From Phycisphaerales bacterium (GTDB lineage: Bacteria > Planctomycetota > Phycisphaerae > UBA1845): a stretch of DNA of 64,000 nucleotides. Within the stretch, counting starts at the first letter, position 1. Each line of letters begins with the position of its first letter. A program made the translations under genes and the position numbers. Positions 16,093 to 24,167 of this stretch are shown here, piece by piece. A model generated the notes under the pieces. It worked only from the letters and a program-made list of their open reading frames with translations, did no database searches and was not told where the DNA came from. Where the stretch lies: NCBI GenBank assembly GCA_020852275.1, contig JADZBE010000026.1, forward strand, positions 52,316-116,315. The letters are read 5' to 3'.

Positions 16093-16809
16093 ATGCTTCC
16101 ATCGACGACGGAACGTCCCGCTCATCGGGCCGGGCTGACGGCTTCTATTCTCCGGTTCGGCCTGCTCGCAGGCGCGCTTCCCGCGGCACTTGCGAGCGTG
16201 CTCTGCTTGTTCGCCGAGGCGCGTGCCGTCGCGCCGGACGGGTCGAGCGACCTGCTGAGCGTCGCACTTTTGGCATGGATTCCGGCGTGCGTGGCCTTTC
16301 CCGCGGCGTTCGTGGCCTGTGCGGCGATGTGCAGTGGGCGCGCGCGGCGATGGGCAGCACCGCTCCTGGCGGTCTGCCTCACGTGGGTTGCCGCATTTCT
16401 GATCGTCCCGCGATGGGGATGGAGCCTCCGTCGTGAGGGCTTTGCGCGCCTTGCGGAGCGCAGCCGACCGCTGATTGAGGCGATCGAGGCCTTCGAAGAA
16501 GCGGAGGGTCGCCCTCCGGCTTCGCTGGGGGAACTCGTGCCGGGCTATCTGCCCAATGTTCCGACGACCGGGATGAAGGCCTATCCGCGGTACGTCTACC
16601 GCGTCGCACCGGAAGCGAAAAAGCCGGATCCAGTCTCTACGCCGCAGGAAGACCCCTTGAAGGAAAACCGCTGGAGCATCTGGGTTCCATGCTCATCGGG
16701 AATGCTCGACTTCGACGCGTTCACCTACTGGCCGCTCAAGAACTACCCCGACACCTTCGGCGGCGCCAGCCTCGAGCGGATCGGCGACTGGGCGTATGAG
16801 CATGAGTAG
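16093..16809 (+). CDS. membrane protein of unknown function
   Basis: From ATG 16093, about 238 residues. There are three hydrophobic segments in the first half (LLAGALPAALASVLCL, LLAWIPACVAFPAAFVACA, PLLAVCLTWVAAFLIV), then a soluble part with FARLAERSRPLIEAIEAFEEAEGRPPASL and GYLPNVP. That last pattern resembles the propilin-like EAIEAYxxxxGxPPxxLxxLVP segment common in prokaryotic exported proteins. No catalytic motif is seen. Confidence 0.6.
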   Translation: MLPSTTERPAHRAGLTASILRFGLLAGALPAALASVLCLFAEARAVAPDGSSDLLSVALLAWIPACVAFPAAFVACAAMCSGRARRWAAPLLAVCLTWVAAFLIVPRWGWSLRREGFARLAERSRPLIEAIEAFEEAEGRPPASLGELVPGYLPNVPTTGMKAYPRYVYRVAPEAKKPDPVSTPQEDPLKENRWSIWVPCSSGMLDFDAFTYWPLKNYPDTFGGASLERIGDWAYEHE

Positions 16810-16856
16810 GCCACGGAGTCGGCTCGGCTTCGCAGGATTTCCGGGGCGCGCGGCGT

Positions 16857-17846
16857 TCAACCGCGCGCCAGGATCGAATCGCCCGTCGGCGCGCGGCCCG
16901 TCTGATGCGGCGCGAATGCCGGAAAGCCCACCGAGCCTGGTGTCGACTCGCGCCGCAGATCGCTCGATGGCGCGGGTCCAAGCGCCGCCGCCAGCTCGCG
17001 GGCGTAGGGTTCGACGGCGTGGCCGCGGCGCTTCAAGCGTTTGAGATCGCGCCGAACGACGCGAACGCGCGTCAGCGCCGTGGCGCCGTTCGGGTCTTCG
17101 CGCAGCAGGGCGCTGGACTGCAGGTGGTTGAGCAGATCAAACGTGCGGTCCACGCATTCCCCCTGGTAGCGCGATACCAGATCGCTGGAGAGCGGATGCC
17201 GCGAGTAATCGGCCATCGTTTCGACCGCGCGGCGCGGCAGGGGGTGCAGCACCGTCTGGTTCATGCCCTCGAACAGCCGCCGGTTCAGCGCGTAGGGCAG
17301 GAACGTTCCCGTCAGCTGCCGCGACAGCGAGCGGTGATGGGCGTCGTGATCCTCGTCGAGCACCGTCCGCAGGTTCAACCACGCGTCGCCAGAGGCCAGC
17401 GTGTCCGCGCGCAGCTCCCAGTAAAAATGTCCGAAGTTCATCGTGCACCCGGTCAGCGTGATCTGCCGCGGGACGTACTTGCCGTGCGCGACCGTGTCCG
17501 CGGCAAGGTGCGAAAGATAGCCGTAGGCGAATGCGCGATCCGGCTCGGCGGCCGCGCGCTGCAGCAGGCGAAACCCGGTCGACCAGTGGTGGCAGAACTG
17601 CCGCACGCGGCTCATGCGCTTGGCGAACACCATGTCGGCCGCCACCGCACCGTACAAATACGCGACGCGCTGCCGCGCCAGCAGCACGGCGATCGCCGCG
17701 GGGATCAGACCCAGGTTCCGCAGCACCTCGCCGGCGATCTCGACATGGGTGGCCGGTCCCCATGCCCACGCCGTGCGCGCGGGAAACAGCACCGCAAGCA
17801 GGATGAGAGCGACCCAAAGCCAGCCGCCTCGACCGGAGGATTTCAT
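16857..17846 (-). CDS. zinc-dependent phospholipase C-like protein
   Basis: 329 residues from ATG 17846: signal peptide (WLWVALILLAVLFPARTAWA) followed at once by WGPATHVEIAGEVL, the mature Trp and the first zinc-binding His of zinc-dependent phospholipase C/S1-P1-like proteins. GYLSHLAADTVAHGKYVP carries the next His and Asp ligands, and YWELRAD, DEDHDAHH and MADYSRHPLS follow. The ORF extends upstream but without signal-peptide logic. The protein is probably exported and hydrolyses phospholipids or another phosphodiester; the substrate is not inferable. Confidence 0.7.
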   Translation of the reverse strand: MKSSGRGGWLWVALILLAVLFPARTAWAWGPATHVEIAGEVLRNLGLIPAAIAVLLARQRVAYLYGAVAADMVFAKRMSRVRQFCHHWSTGFRLLQRAAAEPDRAFAYGYLSHLAADTVAHGKYVPRQITLTGCTMNFGHFYWELRADTLASGDAWLNLRTVLDEDHDAHHRSLSRQLTGTFLPYALNRRLFEGMNQTVLHPLPRRAVETMADYSRHPLSSDLVSRYQGECVDRTFDLLNHLQSSALLREDPNGATALTRVRVVRRDLKRLKRRGHAVEPYARELAAALGPAPSSDLRRESTPGSVGFPAFAPHQTGRAPTGDSILARG

Positions 17847-18537
17847 GATGCTCGAATGACCAGCCTTCAAAACACCGCGCCTGAGGGGTCTCGTAAGGAT
17901 TATAGCATCCCGCGTGCCGTCGCGTTGCTCCCCGCAACGCCTGGAGGGCCGCTTTGAGCCTTTTGGCCCGGCCGTGCCAACTCCGTCGGAAGTCCGAACG
18001 GGTTCGCCGGCGTCCCTGGCAGTCCTTGGTGAAACTCGACACCAAGTCTGGGGACGGTCACCCCCGAGCAGGCGGGGGTCCAGTCCGCCCGGGAGAACCA
18101 CTGAAGCCACGGCTCCTCTCAACTTATCGCTGGATTCCCGCCTTTGCGGGAATGACGGAGTTCGATTCCCGCCGGCGCGGGAATGACGAGTGCCGCCTTG
18201 CACCACGAGGATCCAACGCAAGACAACCGCCTTCTGACGGCCGGCAGGCGTGGCATAGTTTGCCTTGCCCGCCGTCCCGTGGTGACTGAGCCATTGACCC
18301 ACGTTTTCGCTCCACGGGTCCGCTGCTGCGGACCCGTGCCACCCGCGCGCCCGGCCCTCCGCGCGCCCGGCCCTCCGCGCGCCCGGCCCTCCGCGCGCCC
18401 GGCCAACCGTTGAATGCGGTCGCACGGCTTCCGCAATCGGGCCTGCCGCCGCCGCGATTGACTTGCACGGCGAGCGGCATAGACTTACCGTCTAAGTTAT
18501 CGTCTTTTCTTGCACGAAGTCGCGGCAGGATTGACCT
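17847..18537. other. intergenic region of stacked repeats
   Basis: No gene is recognised. It holds REP-D palindromes (18056-18187), one REP-A (18313-18344) directly followed by four tandem units of about 15 bp (CCGGCCCTCCGCGCG, 18345-18408), and a degenerate copy of the REP-B type near 18245. It separates the divergent phospholipase-like gene and the STAS gene, so promoters for both should lie here. Confidence 0.6.
18313..18344. repeat. REP-A palindrome
   Basis: The core GGTCCGCTGCTGCGGACC is a near-perfect palindrome, flanked by CAC and by GTGCCACCC, the reverse complement of the GGTGGCAC head. One of six copies in the window (also 23994, 32338, 33418, 43202, 54543). Confidence 0.9.
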
Positions 18538-18540
18538 GTG

Positions 18541-18900
18541 ATGGCGGAACCCAGATCCCATATCACGCTTCGTTCTACCGGTCGGGCGACCGTGGTGGAG
18601 TTTGCCGACCGCAAGATCCTCGATGAGCTGGTCATCAGCGAGATTTCGGAGGAGCTGAGCGGTCTGATCGATCGCAACGACGGCATCCGGCTGCTCCTGA
18701 ACTTCCGCAACGTCGAGCACATGACCAGCGCCGCGCTGGGCATGTTGATCACGCTGCGGCAGAAGGTGCAGGAGGGTCGCGGGACGCTCAAGCTGGCGGG
18801 CATCATTCCGCAGATTTACGAGGTTTTCAAGATCACGCGGCTGAACCACGTCTTCGAGATCCACGACGACGAGGCGGGCGCCCTGGCGGCTTTCGGATGA
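18541..18900 (+). CDS. STAS-domain anti-sigma factor antagonist
   Basis: 119 residues with the STAS fold: VVEFADRKILDELVISEISEEL, LLLNFRNVEHMTSAALGML and an end helix. The Ser of TSAALGM sits where SpoIIAA/RsbV are phosphorylated by their kinase. ATG 18541 is preceded by an in-frame GTG at 18538; either may be used. It overlaps the following RsbW-type kinase by 4 bp (ATGA), so the two form a partner-switching pair that is probably reset by a PP2C phosphatase such as the SpoIIE-type protein at 22520-23752. Confidence 0.85.
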   Translation: MAEPRSHITLRSTGRATVVEFADRKILDELVISEISEELSGLIDRNDGIRLLLNFRNVEHMTSAALGMLITLRQKVQEGRGTLKLAGIIPQIYEVFKITRLNHVFEIHDDEAGALAAFG

Positions 18901-19391
18901 ACCCTGGGCGGCGCCGGTCCGTTCGCCCATCCGCGAGGACGGTCATGACGCGGTGCGTGGACCCCGATAACGAAAGCACCTACGTGGAGGTCGAGTTTCC
19001 CAGCAGCCTCGAGGAGGCTAAGAAACCCGAAGCCGACATTCTCCGCGAGCTGCGCCGCTGCGGCTACTGCAACGAAACCACCTTCGCCATCAAGCTCACG
19101 CTCGAGGAATCCCTCACCAATGCCGTCAAGCACGGCAACCGCTGCGACCCCTGCAAGAAAGTCGTCATCCGCTACGGCATCAACGAGGACAAGGCCTGCT
19201 TCATCATCCGCGACGAAGGCCCGGGCTTCGACCCGGAGGCCGTCCCGGACCCGACGGCGCCGGAGCGGATTTCCGTCCCCAGCGGACGGGGCATCATGCT
19301 CATGCGCGCCTACATGGACCGCGTCGAGTATCGCGATCGCGGACGCGAGGTCTTCTTCATGAAGCGTCGGCAGGTTCAGCCGCCCGGTTGA
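18897..19391 (+). CDS. RsbW/SpoIIAB-type serine kinase (HATPase)
   Basis: 164 residues. The GHKL ATP-binding boxes are clear: N box EESLTNAVKHGN, G1 DEGPGFDPEAVPDP, G2 SGRGIMLMRAYMD. The N-terminal 40 residues are an extra, poorly conserved stretch, and a start at the internal Met (18945) would give the usual length. Such proteins phosphorylate a STAS antagonist and sequester a partner, usually a sigma factor. No sigma factor gene is adjacent, so the regulated partner is unknown. Confidence 0.85.
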   Translation: MNPGRRRSVRPSARTVMTRCVDPDNESTYVEVEFPSSLEEAKKPEADILRELRRCGYCNETTFAIKLTLEESLTNAVKHGNRCDPCKKVVIRYGINEDKACFIIRDEGPGFDPEAVPDPTAPERISVPSGRGIMLMRAYMDRVEYRDRGREVFFMKRRQVQPPG

Positions 19392-19455
19392 GCAGTGCAG
19401 CGCGATCGCCGTGGGCCGGCAGCGCTGCGAGTCCAGTGCGCGGCAGCGCGCCCTT

Positions 19456-19480
19456 CAGAACCCGAGGCGCCAGCGAGGGA
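19456..19480. repeat. REP-E element
   Basis: CAGAACCCGAGGCGCCAGCGA is a single copy of an element found as inverted pairs at 30855-30923 and 34463-34535 and as a direct pair at 54674-54764. Confidence 0.7.
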
Positions 19481-19582
19481 GACGTCCGGCAGGACACAGG
19501 GGTCCGGGGTGCGGAAGGACGATGGCTGTCGGACAGCGTCTCGCACGACGGCAGGGGTGCGCCGATCTTTCCGGCGCCGGCA

Positions 19583-19987
19583 CTACTCGGCCGAGTAGCT
19601 CAGCGGCTCCGGCGAACCTTCGAAGCCGGACGCCGCAACGATGTTGTTCTCCTCGTCGAGACGGATCACCCGAGGCTCAGGCGTCGCACCCCGCAGGTCC
19701 GCCTCCCGATGCCAGCCGAAGGCCATGATGATGACTCGGTCGCCGCGCGCCCCGAGCCGGGCGGTGGCGCCGTTCAGCACGATCCGCCGCGACCCCGGCG
19801 CCTCGCGGATGGCGTACGTCTCGAATCGGTCGCCCGTGCTCATGTTCCCCACGAGGATTTTCTCGTAGGTCCGCAGGCCGATCAGGTCCATCAGCTCGGC
19901 GTCGATGCCGAGGCTGCCCTCATAACTGAGGTCGGCGTCGGTCACGCACGCCTGGTGAATCTTGCATTTGAGAAGCTGGATCAACAC
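19583..19987 (-). CDS. panD: aspartate 1-decarboxylase
   Basis: 134 residues from GTG 19987, which gives the family N-terminus VLIQLLKCKIHQACVT. The self-processing site is DLSYEGSLGID: cleavage at Gly-Ser makes the pyruvoyl cofactor. Also conserved are NMSTGDRFETYAI and LNGATARLGARGDRVIIMAF. It makes beta-alanine for pantothenate and CoA. An AAGGA element lies about 11 bp before the GTG; the longer upstream frame lacks homology. The C-terminal 30 residues extend past the Escherichia coli end, as in many other phyla. No other pan genes are nearby. Confidence 0.93.
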   Translation of the reverse strand: MLIQLLKCKIHQACVTDADLSYEGSLGIDAELMDLIGLRTYEKILVGNMSTGDRFETYAIREAPGSRRIVLNGATARLGARGDRVIIMAFGWHREADLRGATPEPRVIRLDEENNIVAASGFEGSPEPLSYSAE

Positions 19988-20158
19988 GCCTGTGAGTTCC
20001 TTCGAGTACGCCCGAACCGCATGATTGTTGATGCCGGGGGCTGTGATGTCAAAAACCTGTAGCGACCCTGCCAAGAACGGACTGACCGGAGGATACGGAC
20101 GCCGGATGCCGGTCCCCGGGCAGGTCACCCGACTCCGGATCGGACGACCGGCTGCCCG

Positions 20159-22000
20159 CTACCGCTTTTCAAGGTAGTCCAGCCGCTCCTTGAGGGGCCG
20201 TGTCAGCGGCTCGTCGTCGCGGCCGTCCAGCGCGTTGCGGTAGTTCGCCTTCACGTCCGCCAGCATGGCCTGGTCCCCGAAGAGGACGAACAGGTAACCC
20301 GTGCCGGCCAGCTCCGCCGCGACGGTCCAGTGTCCGCCCACCTGCTCGTGGCTGCGCTGCAGCACCTCGGCCGCCTTGCGAGCGGTGTCCACGCCGGTCT
20401 GGTTGGCTTTCGCCGCCGCATCCGCGAAGGCGCCCGCCGCATCCGCCGGGAGCGACAGCGCGGCCGCGGCTTTCTCGATCAGCGCCGCGGCGTCCTGCGA
20501 CGCGGCATACGCCTGCTGGTGGATCCACGCCGCCCCGGCAAGCGATTCGGCTTGCTCGGTGGCAATGTGGTACACGCTTTGTCCGCTCTGGCTGATCTTG
20601 GTGAATGCCGAGTTCGCGGCGGCTTCGGGAGAGATGTCGCGCGTGCGCTCGGCGGCGGCGCTCATGATGGACACTGCCCCATCCAGCCCCGCCTTGAACG
20701 ACGCGGCCGCCTGCGTGAACGCGGCGACGGCGGCGGATTCCGCGGCGGTGGCGGCGGCATCAGCAGCCTTGATGGCCGCAAGCACTTCGCCCGCCTTTCC
20801 TTGAATGGCCTTGAGCTCCTCGGTCGCCTGACCTTGATCGGCCTCCATCGCGTCGCGCGTGCTCTTCATCCGAACGCGCTGTTCGCGCAGGTCGGCCAGC
20901 GACTGCTCGGCCAGCTTCTTCGCCGCGTCCGCGCGCTCGAACTCCGCCTGATAGTGGCTCAGCCCGAGCTGCTGCGTCTGCGGCTCGGCGCCGCCATTCT
21001 CCAGGAGCCGACCCTTGAGGTAGTCGCCGCTCTGATCGATCAGGGCCTTTGGATACACGCCAAACTCCGCCTCCTGCGCGGCGCGAACCGCCTGGCGATA
21101 CTTCTCGGAATGGGCCGAATGCTCCTTCTGAAACTGATCCAGCGCGTCGGGTTTGGCGAAGTCCATGCCGCGCGAGGCGACGGCCTCGAACGCCAGCCGC
21201 TCCGTTTCCGCCGTCTGCCGGGCGGAAGCCAGCTTGGCTTCGTGATCCTTGACCTGCGTCTGGAGGGTCTGCCATTCGGCAGTAATCGCAGCGAGGTCCT
21301 TCTGGCGGGATTCGATTTCGCCATCGACCTTGGCGATCTGCGCGTCCACGCCGCTGGTGGAGAGCAGCGCCGTGCGGGGCGCCACGATTCGCGCCTGCTC
21401 GTTGAGCGAGCTTAGCGCGCTCAGCAGCGGCGCCATGCCCGAACGGTGCAGCGTCGCGCCGCGCGCCGTCGTTCTCGCCTGCTCGTACTGGATCGCGCCC
21501 TTCAGCCGGTTCGCCGCCGGGTTCGAGCGGGTTGAGGCGTCGCCGATGGAGATGCTCAGCGCCGCATCCACCTCCGCGAGGGCGGCCTTGAGGACGCCCT
21601 GGTTGTCCTTCACCAGCTCCTTATGCGCCTTGACTCCCTCGCGGATTTGCGTTGAGTTGCCGCCCTTGGGCCGGCGGTCGCCTTGCGAGTTGTACAGTTC
21701 CACCGATGCGTCGCGCTGTCCCTCGTAGATCGTCTGGAAGTCGGCGTCGTCAAGCTTCTCCGGACTCTTGTCGAGATGGACGTCAACCTCGCGGCCCGCG
21801 AGGTCCGCCAGCAGCGCGCCGGACAGGTCGGCCTCCGGGTTGTAGCTCGCCAGGAGCCGTCGCGCGGTTTCGACATGCCGCTCGGCCTGTCGGTCCGCCC
21901 GAAGCTGCGCGGACTCCAGCATGGGCGTCCCCACCAGCCCGACCACGCACACCAGCGCCCCCGCCCCCAGCGCCGCCACCGCCGTCTTGTTGCCGTTCAC
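20159..22000 (-). CDS. long coiled-coil exported or membrane-anchored protein
   Basis: 613 residues from GTG 22000, preceded by GGAGAA. One N-terminal hydrophobic segment (TAVAALGAGALVCVVGLVGTP) acts as signal or anchor. The rest is Ala/Glu/Gln-rich helix with heptad-like patterning (for instance IAKVDGEIESRQKDLAAITAEWQTL and AEQSLADLREQRVRMKSTRD). No known domain is recognised. Its length and composition suggest a periplasmic scaffold or filament-type protein. It is the only gene in its transcription unit, directly upstream of panD with a 171-bp gap. Confidence 0.65.
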   Translation of the reverse strand: MNGNKTAVAALGAGALVCVVGLVGTPMLESAQLRADRQAERHVETARRLLASYNPEADLSGALLADLAGREVDVHLDKSPEKLDDADFQTIYEGQRDASVELYNSQGDRRPKGGNSTQIREGVKAHKELVKDNQGVLKAALAEVDAALSISIGDASTRSNPAANRLKGAIQYEQARTTARGATLHRSGMAPLLSALSSLNEQARIVAPRTALLSTSGVDAQIAKVDGEIESRQKDLAAITAEWQTLQTQVKDHEAKLASARQTAETERLAFEAVASRGMDFAKPDALDQFQKEHSAHSEKYRQAVRAAQEAEFGVYPKALIDQSGDYLKGRLLENGGAEPQTQQLGLSHYQAEFERADAAKKLAEQSLADLREQRVRMKSTRDAMEADQGQATEELKAIQGKAGEVLAAIKAADAAATAAESAAVAAFTQAAASFKAGLDGAVSIMSAAAERTRDISPEAAANSAFTKISQSGQSVYHIATEQAESLAGAAWIHQQAYAASQDAAALIEKAAAALSLPADAAGAFADAAAKANQTGVDTARKAAEVLQRSHEQVGGHWTVAAELAGTGYLFVLFGDQAMLADVKANYRNALDGRDDEPLTRPLKERLDYLEKR

Positions 22001-22186
22001 GGGATTCTCCTGCAACCGTCGCGTCCGCCCGGATTCCAAGCCTTACCAGTTTAAGGCAGGGAGGGTGGATGACAAGCCCGCCAGCCCGGCCTCGAACCGC
22101 GGGAACCAGCTTAGCACGCTCGACCGCAAAGCGGGCTGATCACCCGGGGCTTCGGCACGGGATATCGCGTGCTGGAAGGGCAAGCC

Positions 22187-22386
22187 CCGGGTTGGCACGG
22201 AGCACTGCGCGTGGCAGGGGGAATCGCGTGTTGCAGGGCGAATCGCAGGTGGCACGGGGAATCGCGTGTTGCAGGGCGAATCGCAGGTGGCACGGCGAAT
22301 CGCAGGTGGCACGGGGAATCGCGGGTGGCACGGGGAATCGCGGGTGGCACGGGGAATCGCGGGTGGCACGGACCTCCGGGACGTGC
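22187..22386. repeat. 19-bp tandem array ending in REP-C
   Basis: About ten copies of a 19-bp unit of the form GGTGGCACGGGGAATCGCG (period seen exactly at 22323, 22342, 22361) end in a REP-C copy at 22362-22386 (GGTGGCACGGACCTCCGGG then ACGTGC). The unit is the REP head GGTGGCACGG plus a 9-bp spacer. Early copies are degenerate (GTGTTGCAGGGCGAATCGC), later ones identical, so the growth is toward the REP. Confidence 0.85.
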
Positions 22387-22519
22387 TTTCTCCATGGAAA
22401 TCCCCCTGCCGAAACAGGGGATTCGGAGTGTCGCAGCGGACCGCGATTCCAGCGTCTGCCGAGCACGCCAGACCTCGGCACCCGGCTCCGTCGTGCAAGC
22501 CCGCTGCCGCAGGGCATGT

Positions 22520-23752
22520 TCACGCGGCCTCGATGCCGACGACGGTGATGTCGTCCACGTCCCAGTCGGTTACGCGGGTGCGCAGGCGCAACTCGCGCCA
22601 CGCTCCGAATCGCCGCTCCATCGGCGCGGGCGCGGCTCCGGGCGCAAGCACGAACGCGCTGTGACCTTCCGCCTCTTCGCCCCGACCGCCGACCGTGGCA
22701 TCCGTGGCCTGCGTCGCGGTCGTGCGCCGTCTCGCGGCCAGCAGCGCTTCCAGCCCGTCGGTGTGCAGAAGCAGAGTCTCGCCCGGCGCAAGGCGGAGGC
22801 TCGCCACTTCCAACTGGGGGCGATCCTCGACGCCGAGCAGAATGCCGGCGCTGACGCAGCAACGCGGCTCGCCGCCGCCGGAGAGCAGGAGCGGATAGGG
22901 AACGCCGCCGCGCGCCCAGCGCACCTCGCGCGTGAGTTCGTCGTAGATGGCGTACAGCGCCGCCACGTACTGGCTCTGCGACGCGCCCAACTCGATCAGG
23001 TCGCCGTTGAGCCGCTGCAGGACTTCATCCGGCTGCAGAATCCGGTAGCCCTGCGGCGTGATCTCCTTGCCGCGCAGCGAGCGCTTCAGCAGCGCGGTCA
23101 TCAGCGCGGCCGGGACACCGTGCCCCGTGGCGTCGGCGACGGCGATGCCGATGCGCGTCTCATCGAGGCGGAACACGTCGTAGAAATCGCCGCTGATGCG
23201 GTCCGCCGGGGCGAAAAAAGTGTGCAGCCGCGCGCCGCGCACCTGCGGGATCTTCGTGGGAAGCAGCTCGCGCTGCACCTGCTCGGCCAGCACCAGCTCC
23301 TCATCCAGCATGCGAAGACGCGCCAGCCACGTCGCTTGTTCCAGGCGGGCGTTTTCGAGCTGTGCGTGAACCGCGATCAGCGTTTCGCGCAGCGTCACCA
23401 TGACGGAGAGCCGCTGGAGGAGCGAGTCAACCGAGAGCGGACCGGTGACCGTAATCAGCGCGGGCGCGGGGCAGGGCGGCGCCGCCGTCTCCGCGGTCGC
23501 CTCTTCGCAAACCAGCAGCGTCGCGCAGGCGTGGTGTCGTGCGTCGGCCAGTTGCGCCATTCGGCGCGGCAGAGCCTCCGCGGAGGTGAACACCAGCCGG
23601 GCATGGGAAGGATCGCGCCCGAGCATCGCCTCGACCGTCAGGTCCTCGGCCCGACGGACGGTGTAGTCGGCCTCAATTCGGCGCAGGGCGCGGAGAACGT
23701 CCGGCCTTTCGCCGGGTCCCTCCACCACGACATCCACGCAGGGCCGAGTCAC
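22520..23752 (-). CDS. SpoIIE-type PP2C-family serine phosphatase (RsbU-like)
   Basis: 410 residues from GTG 23752, preceded by GGAGG at a 6-bp spacing. The first 130 residues are a receiver-like or unrecognised domain. A coiled segment (LARLRMLDEELVLAEQVQRELLP) follows, then the phosphatase: FFAPADRISGDFYDVF, GIAVADATGHGVPAALM with the metal-binding Asp, and LLLHTDGLEAL near the end. Such enzymes dephosphorylate STAS antagonists and so release sigma factors. The STAS/kinase pair at 18541-19391 lies 3 kb away on the other strand and is a candidate target. Confidence 0.85.
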   Translation of the reverse strand: MTRPCVDVVVEGPGERPDVLRALRRIEADYTVRRAEDLTVEAMLGRDPSHARLVFTSAEALPRRMAQLADARHHACATLLVCEEATAETAAPPCPAPALITVTGPLSVDSLLQRLSVMVTLRETLIAVHAQLENARLEQATWLARLRMLDEELVLAEQVQRELLPTKIPQVRGARLHTFFAPADRISGDFYDVFRLDETRIGIAVADATGHGVPAALMTALLKRSLRGKEITPQGYRILQPDEVLQRLNGDLIELGASQSQYVAALYAIYDELTREVRWARGGVPYPLLLSGGGEPRCCVSAGILLGVEDRPQLEVASLRLAPGETLLLHTDGLEALLAARRRTTATQATDATVGGRGEEAEGHSAFVLAPGAAPAPMERRFGAWRELRLRTRVTDWDVDDITVVGIEAA

Positions 23753-24167
23753 TCCATACCTCCGCCGCCGACGATCGGAAGTTCGCGCCGCCGGCAGACG
23801 GACAGCTCTGCAGGGCAGCCTGTGTCGCCGACGAGCGAACGAGTCTCCTGTAATTCTTCGGAAACGGCGTCGTTTGACTTGACCCGGCGGGTTGGCCGGC
23901 ATGGACGGAGCGCTGCAGGCGCAAGCGGCGCGCCGCGGCGGAAGGCCGCGGTGCAGGGGGAAGCCGCGGTGCGGGGGAAAGCAGTGAGCATTGGGTGGCA
24001 CGGGTCCGCAGCAGCGGACCCGTGGTGCCTACGGAGCGGCGAAGGTCACCCCCTTCGCCACGGCCTGGCGAGTACGCCAGACCGTGCCACCCGTTCGCAG
24101 CAGCGCACCTGCGGCGTCAGGGGCGCGGCCGGGGTTCTCTACGTCGCAGTCCTTCAGCAGCGCTAAG
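23753..24167. other. intergenic region with REP-A and REP-B
   Basis: No gene is recognised in these 415 bp. It contains REP-A (23994-24024) and REP-B (24059-24092, CACGGCCTGGCGAGTACGCC and onward), both with the GTGGCAC-type head. It separates the SpoIIE-type gene (start 23752) from the end of the S9 peptidase gene. Confidence 0.6.
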
